A DNA stretch of 16,130 nucleotides from Candidatus Berkelbacteria bacterium (lineage in GTDB: Bacteria > Patescibacteriota > UBA1384 > UBA12157 > JAENIV01), in the NCBI GenBank assembly GCA_016844295.1, contig JAENIV010000013.1, positions 1 to 16,130 on the forward strand, written 5' to 3'. Both the position numbers and the translations under genes were made by a program. A model generated the notes under the pieces. It did no database searches. It had not been told where the DNA came from and saw only the letters and a program-made list of their open reading frames with translations. This document shows positions 11,195-16,130 of this stretch, piece by piece. How positions within the stretch are numbered: position 1 is the stretch's first letter; each line of letters opens with the position of its first letter.

Positions 11195-11983
11195 GTGTCT
11201 ACTTGGGAAGTTATAAAAACACTCTTTAAGGGCGCTCGTTTATACCGCCGTCAGGCGATCTTTTTAGTGCTTTTAGTAGGATTGGGATACTTATTCTATT
11301 CTGGTTGGTTAACGTGGGGAAGATCCGAGGCGGCTGTGGCTTTTAAGGAACTACCGTTAGAGACCTTGGCCACTAAAACCACTCAAATCGAAGTCAAGGA
11401 GAACGGCGACGTGTTTATTGATGGTCAAAAACATAACGAGGCTTTACAATTTTATCAAAAAAATGATGAATTAAGGGTCAAAATCTTTGACAGCTCCGGT
11501 GAATATATCCCGTCTTTTAAGGCAATTGTTAAATTACCAGCCACAATTAGCCAAAACCAAGTTCATCAGATAGTTTATGCCATTCACGGAGTCGGTTCAT
11601 ATTCAAGCCGAATGCAAGATTCTCAAACACGCATATATGAGGCGCAGGATATTTCACCCTCCTCAACATTAACCATTGTTGCGGAACTTCCCAAAGGCTT
11701 AGTAACTCCGAATTTTTGGCAAAAAATTAAATTTACCTTTTCGAGCCTGCCAGTTGAAACTTGGCTTTATGTGGCAATTGTTTTGCCGGGGATTACATTG
11801 GTTATTCTCTTATTTATGGTTTTGAAACGCAAAGCCGCCCAATTTTTGCCCATAAAGGGTTTGTTGGGTGGGCCACCCGAGGATATTTCTCCGGCAGTTT
11901 CAGGTGTGTTAATCGACGGAGTTGTGGGCGCCCGGGAAATTGCCGCCACCTTGATAGACTTAGCCAGGAGAGGATCTAAGTAA
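11195..11983 (+). CDS. DUF2207 membrane protein, N-terminal part
   Basis: The GTG at 11195 is chosen because GGAGG stands just upstream; a TTG at 11108 would add a poor, unrelated lead. The 262-residue product has a basic start, a membrane segment at about 21-39, an extracytoplasmic domain of about 150 residues, and a second membrane segment at about 190-210. A cytoplasmic end, PPEDISPAVSGVLIDGVVGAREIAATLIDLARRG (227-260), is the characteristic DUF2207 stretch. In that family the chain continues with several hundred more residues; here it stops at once after LARRGSK, and matching downstream family sequence resumes in the next frame at 11991. This is a split or frameshifted gene. Function of the family is unknown to me beyond its membrane location. 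Confidence 0.85.
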   Translation: MSTWEVIKTLFKGARLYRRQAIFLVLLVGLGYLFYSGWLTWGRSEAAVAFKELPLETLATKTTQIEVKENGDVFIDGQKHNEALQFYQKNDELRVKIFDSSGEYIPSFKAIVKLPATISQNQVHQIVYAIHGVGSYSSRMQDSQTRIYEAQDISPSSTLTIVAELPKGLVTPNFWQKIKFTFSSLPVETWLYVAIVLPGITLVILLFMVLKRKAAQFLPIKGLLGGPPEDISPAVSGVLIDGVVGAREIAATLIDLARRGSK

Positions 11984-11990
11984 AATATTT

Positions 11991-12611
11991 ATGCCGAAGC
12001 AACTTGAAAGTACGGTGGGAGACATTGAGATGCGTATTGGCAGGCATATTTTTTCCAGAAAAATCGCCCAGTTTTACTTGGGGGTTTACAATGAAGCCAC
12101 CAAACAGGGCTACTTTGTTAAAAATCCTAATAAAGTTCATCTTTCCTGGAAAAATACGGGCGTTGTTTTGTTCTTTTTGTGCTTTGGAGGTTTTATGTTG
12201 GGCGCAATCAAAGAAATGGATCCCAAATACGGATTATTTTTTTGGATTGGGGGCATGCTGGCTGCTTATGTAATCATCAGAATCTCGCCCTTAATGCCGG
12301 CGCGTACGAGTAAGGGTAACCAAGGTTTGCGCGAGTGGCTGGAATTTCGAGAATTCTTAACCGACAGGCGTCCGGCTACCGGCGTAGAACAGATGCAGAA
12401 TAAATTTGAAGAATATCTGCCCTACGCGATAGTTTTGGGTGCAGAGATTGACTGGGCGAAAAGATTTTCTCGCGAAAGATTTAATAAGCCTGACTGGTAT
12501 GAAACATCAGAACAGGCAGTTACTTTGGAAAGTTTTGCTAACCAACTATATCCAATAATCGGCTATGTTGCCGACAACTTAGCCCGTTCTCACGAACCAA
12601 CGGTAGAGTAA
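11991..12611 (+). CDS. DUF2207 membrane protein, C-terminal part
   Basis: The 206-residue frame carries what is normally the C-terminal part of DUF2207 proteins: IAQFYLGVYNEATKQGYFVKNPNKV (25-49), two membrane segments at about 57-73 and 81-99, and FEEYLPYAIVLGAEIDWAKRF (139-159). Its ATG is 7 bases after the upstream stop and lies in the +1 frame relative to it. No good ribosome site is present (AGGAGAGG is 18 bases away). A stop codon at 11961 bounds the frame upstream, so fusion would need one +1 shift between 11964 and 11981. Compared with the family, a linking region after LARRG seems short, so real fission with loss of sequence is as likely as a programmed shift or a sequencing error. 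Confidence 0.78.
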   Translation: MPKQLESTVGDIEMRIGRHIFSRKIAQFYLGVYNEATKQGYFVKNPNKVHLSWKNTGVVLFFLCFGGFMLGAIKEMDPKYGLFFWIGGMLAAYVIIRISPLMPARTSKGNQGLREWLEFREFLTDRRPATGVEQMQNKFEEYLPYAIVLGAEIDWAKRFSRERFNKPDWYETSEQAVTLESFANQLYPIIGYVADNLARSHEPTVE

Positions 12612-12623
12612 AGATAGTAATAA

Positions 12624-12696
12624 TTTCCACTAATTTTATACACGAATAAACACTAATCTCAAATTCGTGTTAATTAGTATATAAGATTCGTGGAAA
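12624..12696. repeat. Long imperfect inverted repeat between convergent genes
   Basis: Two 34-base arms (12624-12657 and 12663-12696) pair with six mismatches around a 5-base loop. The arms are built from units such as CACGAATAAACAC. It lies between the DUF2207 C-terminal part and lepB, both ending here, and could act as a bidirectional terminator. No T run flanks the short loop. Confidence 0.72.
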
Positions 12697-12704
12697 GTGA
12701 TTTA

Positions 12705-13316
12705 TTAATAACTCGCTTGTTTAATGCCGCCGAACATGTTGGAAGGATACAAAGTAAATACCGCCTTTCCGATTAGATCTCTTTTGGGACAAATACCCCA
12801 TATTCGTGAATCAGAGGAGTTATAGCGGTTATCACCTAACAGAAAATAATCATCTTCTCGCATCTTCCAGCTACCATTTGGTATTGTTCGAACATTGGCG
12901 GGGATATAACTTTCAGTTAATATCTTGCCGTTAATATATACGCGGCCATCAGTAATTTGAATTTGCTCGCCCGGAAGACCGATGATTCTTTTAATGTACT
13001 TTTTGTGTTCTGGATCTCCGGGGAATTTTAAGACCACAGAATCTCCCCGTCCTGGTATTCCGAAATGATACTGCCAACGATTGACTAAAATATATTGACC
13101 GTTGCGGTAATTGGGTTCCATTGACTCGCCGTCAACAATAAAAAGAGTTCCGACATAAAAATGGATTAAAGTTCCGACAACAAGAATGACAATGATCCAT
13201 TTTGTGAGTTCAAACAGACACCCTGTCCCATAAAAAAATCTCTGCCAAAAAGACAGTTTTGGTTTTTCAATTGCCCCTTCGGGCATTGTGAGAGGTTGAT
13301 TATTCTCTTGATTCAT
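12705..13316 (-). CDS. lepB: Signal peptidase I
   Basis: This is the membrane serine protease that removes signal peptides at the outer face of the cytoplasmic membrane. The 203 residues have a polar N-terminal tail, one membrane segment at about 38-54 and the catalytic domain outside. The catalytic Ser65 is in GESMEPNY (63-70) and the general-base Lys109 is in YIKRIIGLPGE (107-117). The conserved box E, GDNRYNSSDSR, is at 161-171. The single membrane segment and short insert are as in Gram-positive-type enzymes. AAGGAAGG precedes the ATG at 13316 closely. It shares orientation with rpsT upstream, separated by repeat copy B, so independent transcription is likely. Confidence 0.93.
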   Translation of the reverse strand: MNQENNQPLTMPEGAIEKPKLSFWQRFFYGTGCLFELTKWIIVILVVGTLIHFYVGTLFIVDGESMEPNYRNGQYILVNRWQYHFGIPGRGDSVVLKFPGDPEHKKYIKRIIGLPGEQIQITDGRVYINGKILTESYIPANVRTIPNGSWKMREDDYFLLGDNRYNSSDSRIWGICPKRDLIGKAVFTLYPSNMFGGIKQASY

Positions 13317-13382
13317 TACCTTCCTTGTATAAGCAAACTTAAAACTTAAAGTGAAAAACTAAAAATTTCAACCAAAAAAAGA

Positions 13383-13481
13383 TTATTTTCAAGCGTAATA
13401 CCCTGTCATTCATAACAAGGATAAAGCGTAGAAAACTTTACCTTGAACATACCACGGGCTTCAGCCCGTGGATAGCGATTT
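13383..13481. repeat. IS200/IS605-like palindromic repeat, copy B
   Basis: This copy matches 2524-2644 through the left 28 bases and the right block with the CGGGCTT hairpin, but its middle is about 22 bases shorter, so the left stem is degraded. It overlaps the 3' end of rpsT: bases 13461-13481 encode the last residues (KSLSTG) and the stop. The insertion therefore replaced the native end of rpsT, or the gene has drifted into it. Confidence 0.75.
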
Positions 13482-13805
13482 TTTAGATGGTTTCTGGGAA
13501 ACTGCTTTTTTACTTTTCGCAGTAGGTTTGACAGGGGCGCTTTTCGCTACCTTCGGTAAGGCATTCACTTTCACATTCTTGGGTGTGCCAAACTTCTTCG
13601 ATAATCGCGATTTGAGCCGCGCGGCTTTGTTTTTGCTCATGAGGTGATTTTTAGCGGCTTTATCAATTTTGGAAATAACCTCATTGATGTTTTTTTCAGA
13701 TGCCGACTTTAAAATTTTATCAAGATCAATTTCTTGAGCGCGATTTAATTTACGTTTGGTAATTGATACCCTTAAAGACTTTTTCGCAGATTTTGTAATA
13801 GGCAT
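13461..13805 (-). CDS. rpsT: 30S ribosomal protein S20
   Basis: S20 binds 16S rRNA early in small-subunit assembly. The first 75 residues are diagnostic: MPITKSAKKSLRVSITKRKLN at the start and SKIDKAAKNHLMSKNKAARLKSRLSKKFG at about 45-73. At 114 residues it is longer than the usual 85-90 because of a Lys/Pro/Ala-rich tail (about 76-114). The last residues, KSLSTG, are encoded by the palindromic repeat at 13383-13481. The ribosome site AAGGAG is held in a small stem, ACTCC-GAA-GGAGT on the minus strand (13821-13809), which could throttle translation. Confidence 0.9.
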   Translation of the reverse strand: MPITKSAKKSLRVSITKRKLNRAQEIDLDKILKSASEKNINEVISKIDKAAKNHLMSKNKAARLKSRLSKKFGTPKNVKVNALPKVAKSAPVKPTAKSKKAVSQKPSKKSLSTG

Positions 13806-13808
13806 ATA

Positions 13809-13821
13809 ACTCCTTCGGAGT
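13809..13821 (-). promoter_or_regulatory. rpsT: Hairpin covering the rpsT ribosome binding site
   Basis: Minus-strand ACTCC (13821-13817), GAA, GGAGT (13813-13809) is a perfect 5-bp stem that contains the Shine-Dalgarno. Its loop matches the GAA/TTC centre seen in two other palindromes here. A role in translation control is inferred. Confidence 0.4.
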
Positions 13822-13929
13822 AAATCCGAAATTCTAATTTCTAATTTCTAAACAAATCCTAAATCCAAATTATCTAAATTCAAAACAAAATACCTATAGT
13901 TTAGGATTTAGAGTTTAGTATTTAGAATT
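13822..13929. repeat. Degenerate heptad-like repeat upstream of rpsT
   Basis: The run has units such as AAATCCGAAATTC, TAAACAAATCC and TTTAGGATTTAG. It resembles the inserts at 4241 and 4641, and its right half is roughly the reverse complement of its left half. It fills the space where an rpsT promoter would be expected; I see no clear promoter there. Confidence 0.6.
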
Positions 13930-13948
13930 TGTACACTTTCAGTGTACA
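13930..13948. promoter_or_regulatory. Perfect 8-3-8 palindrome near the IS end
   Basis: TGTACACT (13930-13937), TTC, AGTGTACA (13941-13948). Same geometry and TTC centre as the palindrome at 5983-6001. It may be an operator or a mobile-element remnant; nothing shows which. Confidence 0.45.
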
Positions 13949-13984
13949 GGATAAGGGGAAATTTGTAAACCCCCGCGCCCAATT

Positions 13985-15014
13985 GGCGTCCTATTCCGCG
14001 GTTGGTTTTGTATAGGTATATTAACCTGAAGTATCCTCGTACTATGGAGGATACAAATGAAAAGACACGTAAAATGTCCCTGGTGCCTATGTTTAAACAC
14101 CCAACGTTGGGGTACAAGAAAAGTTGGTAAAAGGAAAATTCAAAAGTTTAAATGTTTTTCTTGCGGCCATACTTTCTCAAATCGACTAACCAAAGGTAAA
14201 TTAACCGCTAACGAAAAAGTAAACATTGCCAGAACTCATCTGGAGGGTAGAACAAGCATTAGACAGCTTGTTCGAAACACCGGATTTGCTAAACAGACGA
14301 TTCAAAATGCAGTTTATCAAACAGTTAAAAACTGCGTCGATTCTGCTTTTATTGCTAAAAACTTAAAACCAAACTGGGGTGGAAATTTAGTTGTAGATGG
14401 CACAACAATCCGAGTTTATGATTGGTCGGCTAAACATTTTAGATATTCGAAAGAAGAGAAACGATTTTTACACAAACTTATCTGGATTGTCGCTTTAGAC
14501 TTAGAAACACTAGATATTGTGCATCAATATCTCGGCAATGAAGAAACAATGATTGATCTAATCCTTTTCTTTAGGGAAATCAAGAAGATCGGTTATGATT
14601 TGACAGGTTTAGTTAGCGATGGCAACAGAGATATTAAAAGATCTGCTCAAATGGTCTTTAACAAATCTTTCAGCCACCAACTTTGTATCACTCACTATAT
14701 TCGAAGTCTAAGAACTAGATTTCGAGAAGAAAAAATCACCCTTAAAAGATACGAAAAACTAAAAACAAATATTTACCAAGAAACGTGGGTTCCGGGTCTG
14801 CCTAGGGAACTTTTCACTTACCAAAGAACTAAGAGTCTACCAAAAACTAACCAACAAATCGAGAACTTATTTCGCCAACTAAAACTTCGAACTCACAGTA
14901 TAAATCAATTCCAATCCTATATCACCGCTAAAAACTATCTCACAGCGTGGAGTTTAGCTCGAAGATTTACCCCTTTTACTCTTAATTTAAAAACCCACCT
15001 TTTTTTAGGACGCT
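13985..15014 (+). mobile_element. Insertion sequence with intact transposase (IS256-like, putative)
   Basis: The 1030-base element has imperfect terminal inverted repeats. The left end (from 13985) and the right end (reading back from 15014) match at 8 of the first 9 bases (GCGTCCTA) and again through a GGT-GGTTTT block, 18 of 25 positions in all. AATT flanks both ends (13981-13984, 15015-15018); it may be a short target duplication or an extension of the repeats, since AATT is its own complement. IS256 elements usually make 8-base duplications, and none is visible, so the family and the exact ends are provisional. It encodes one transposase. Confidence 0.75.
14031..14054 (+). promoter_or_regulatory. 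Hairpin sequestering the transposase ribosome site
   Basis: GTATCCTC (14031-14038) pairs perfectly with GAGGATAC (14047-14054) around GTACTATG. The Shine-Dalgarno GGAGG (14046-14050) is inside the stem, three bases from the ATG. Such stems commonly limit transposase translation from outside transcripts. Confidence 0.6.
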
Positions 15015-15016
15015 AA
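14057..15016 (+). CDS. DDE transposase with N-terminal zinc ribbon
   Basis: This 319-residue transposase starts with a zinc ribbon (C7, C10, C33, C36), then a helix-turn-helix-like region (about 50-95) and an RNase H-fold core. The likely acids are D114 in VVDGTTIRV, D188 in LVSDGNRDI and E269 in NQQIENLFRQLKLRTHS. The C210-x-x-H213 pair (LCITHY) between the second and third acids is typical of MULE/IS256-type enzymes. A ribbon plus this core points to the IS1249-like branch of IS256, with moderate confidence. No frameshift or stop is present, so it may be active. The stop codon straddles the right end of the element, using bases from the flanking AATT, and the reading frame overlaps the 3' end of cysS by 35 bases. 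Confidence 0.85.
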   Translation: MKRHVKCPWCLCLNTQRWGTRKVGKRKIQKFKCFSCGHTFSNRLTKGKLTANEKVNIARTHLEGRTSIRQLVRNTGFAKQTIQNAVYQTVKNCVDSAFIAKNLKPNWGGNLVVDGTTIRVYDWSAKHFRYSKEEKRFLHKLIWIVALDLETLDIVHQYLGNEETMIDLILFFREIKKIGYDLTGLVSDGNRDIKRSAQMVFNKSFSHQLCITHYIRSLRTRFREEKITLKRYEKLKTNIYQETWVPGLPRELFTYQRTKSLPKTNQQIENLFRQLKLRTHSINQFQSYITAKNYLTAWSLARRFTPFTLNLKTHLFLGR

Positions 15017-16130
15017 TTTTTATTATTCTTGTACCCGAAGGGGTGTCTTCGAGGATAATTCCCTCTTTTTCCAGTTCCGTTCTTAACTTATCCGCCTCCT
15101 TATAATCACCTTTATCACGAGCATTGTTTCGATCTTTAACCATCTCCTCCTGTTGTTTTGAGATTGCTATATCTAGGGTTAATTTTAAACCGAATACCTT
15201 CTTAATATACTCAAAATCATCAATTGATAGCCTGCTTAGATTATTGAGAACTATCGATAATGCCACCGGAATATTGAAATCATTCTCCAGGGCCTCATTG
15301 AGTTCCTTCTGGATACCTGTTTTGATGGATTGGGCTTCCATGCTTGCTCTGGCCAGTCTATCTTTGACAATTCTGGCCTCTTTTAAGGCTTCTTCGCTCC
15401 AGTTAAAAGGTTTTTTCCAGTGCGTCCCCATAAATGCGATTTTAATAGTATCTTTATCCGCCTCTTTCAAAGCGTCTTTGATCGTTACATAGTTTTTCGC
15501 TGATTTGGCCATTTTTTGACCATTGATTGTGAGCATACCCGAATGAACCCAGAAGTTAGCTAAAGGCATTCCCGCGTAAGCCTCGCTCTGGGCAATTTCG
15601 TTTTCATGATGCGGGAAAATATGTTCGTTGGCTGATCCATGAATATCAAACGGTTGGCCCAAATATTTTGCAGACATCACTGAACATTCCAAATGCCATC
15701 CGGGGTAACCTTCCCCCCAAGGTGAGGGCCATTTTTGAAGATGATTTTTATCGGCCTTAAGCCACAAGACGAAATCAATAGGATTTTTTTTATTCTGATC
15801 CACTTGAACTCTCTTACCTTCTTCTTCCTCAGAAGTTCTGCGACCTGAAAGTTGTCCATAACCAGTAAATTTTTTAACTTCGAAATAAACATTTCCCAAA
15901 ACTTCGTAGGCAAAACCTTTCTTAATTAAAACTTTGATAAAATCGATCATCTCGCTTATATGCTCTGTTGCCCTTGGTGAAATATCGGGTTTTAAAATAT
16001 CAAGAGACTTTAGATCCTGAAAATATTGACTTTGCCAGTATTCAGCAATTTCCTGGGGGGTTTTCCTTTGTTCTTTAGCCTCTTTTTCTATTTTATCCTC
16101 CCCTACTTCTTCGTCCCCTACCAAATGACC
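14982..16130 (-). CDS. cysS: Cysteinyl-tRNA synthetase (5' partial)
   Basis: This enzyme charges tRNA-Cys with cysteine. The frame is open at the window edge, and the visible part begins inside the conserved GHLVGDEEVGEDK, so the N-terminal HIGH motif lies outside and a TTG at 16124 is not the start. Family landmarks are GYPGWHLECSVMS with the zinc cysteine, HGSANEHIFPHHENEIAQSEA with zinc ligands, and the KMSKS loop as GQKMAKSAKN, where Ala replaces Ser. Anticodon-binding helices follow and end GIILEDTPSGTR, as in other bacterial enzymes. The ten residues after IIKI, SVLKKGGFLN, are encoded by the inverted repeat of the insertion sequence at 13985-15014. The native stop has therefore been replaced. 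Confidence 0.94.
   Translation of the reverse strand, partial: GHLVGDEEVGEDKIEKEAKEQRKTPQEIAEYWQSQYFQDLKSLDILKPDISPRATEHISEMIDFIKVLIKKGFAYEVLGNVYFEVKKFTGYGQLSGRRTSEEEEGKRVQVDQNKKNPIDFVLWLKADKNHLQKWPSPWGEGYPGWHLECSVMSAKYLGQPFDIHGSANEHIFPHHENEIAQSEAYAGMPLANFWVHSGMLTINGQKMAKSAKNYVTIKDALKEADKDTIKIAFMGTHWKKPFNWSEEALKEARIVKDRLARASMEAQSIKTGIQKELNEALENDFNIPVALSIVLNNLSRLSIDDFEYIKKVFGLKLTLDIAISKQQEEMVKDRNNARDKGDYKEADKLRTELEKEGIILEDTPSGTRIIKISVLKKGGFLN

Noticed and set aside
13822..13929. CRISPR array, suggested by repetitive A/T-rich units
   Set aside because: Units are degenerate and of uneven length, have no regular spacers and no cas genes are near.
13977..13984. An 8-base target duplication around the insertion sequence
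   Set aside because: The eight bases on each side do not match; only AATT is common to both flanks and it is palindromic.

Overview
The window reads like a chromosomal segment from an uncultivated bacterium, most plausibly a member of the Patescibacteria/CPR. This is inferred from gene content and not proven. Supporting traits are an AT-rich housekeeping background, a 5'-3' exonuclease with no attached polymerase, a lysine/proline-tailed ribosomal protein S20, DUF2207 and TrmB-like proteins, and short palindromic repeats inside and between genes. I cannot place it below phylum level.

Layout: 1-1200 is a 5'-truncated murE-type Mur ligase. 1217-2500 holds two minus-strand genes of unknown role: a 66-residue protein with a textbook promoter, and a 269-residue protein with a PD-(D/E)XK-like nuclease signature. 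2524-3002 has an IS200/IS605-like palindromic repeat, then a structured transcript encoding a 19-residue basic peptide and ending in a perfect hairpin. 3037-3843 is a membrane-anchored protein with its own promoter and terminator. 3866-4952 is the standalone 5'-3' exonuclease carrying in-frame repeat insertions. 5184-6087 is a minus-strand unknown gene, divergent from a TrmB-like regulator (6128-6859) across two back-to-back consensus promoters. 6946-7621 is a small protein overlapping a nucleotidyltransferase. 7668-10034 is a minus-strand cluster: a FabH-like ketosynthase, a 114-residue unknown and a double-hotdog FabZ-like protein. 10124-12611 carries holA and a DUF2207 membrane protein split into two reading frames. 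12624-12696 is a long inverted repeat. lepB and rpsT follow on the minus strand, then an IS element with an intact transposase (13985-15014) lying against the 3' end of a partial cysS.

Two gene populations alternate. Core genes (murE, exonuclease, holA, DUF2207, lepB, rpsT, cysS) are AT-rich and have few clear terminators. The others (66-aa gene, 19-aa peptide, 3163-3798, 5259-5951, 7708-10034) are visibly GC-rich and mostly flanked by sigma70-consensus promoters and long GC-rich hairpins. This looks like accessory cargo inserted among core genes, but composition alone cannot prove transfer.

Mobile and palindromic elements have shaped gene ends. The last residues of S20 come from the IS200/605-like repeat, the last ten of CysS come from the IS terminal repeat, and the exonuclease has absorbed repeat sequence in frame. 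No tRNA, rRNA or CRISPR array was recognised. The best candidates for something undescribed are the 2670-3002 transcript and the FabH/114-aa/double-hotdog cluster.
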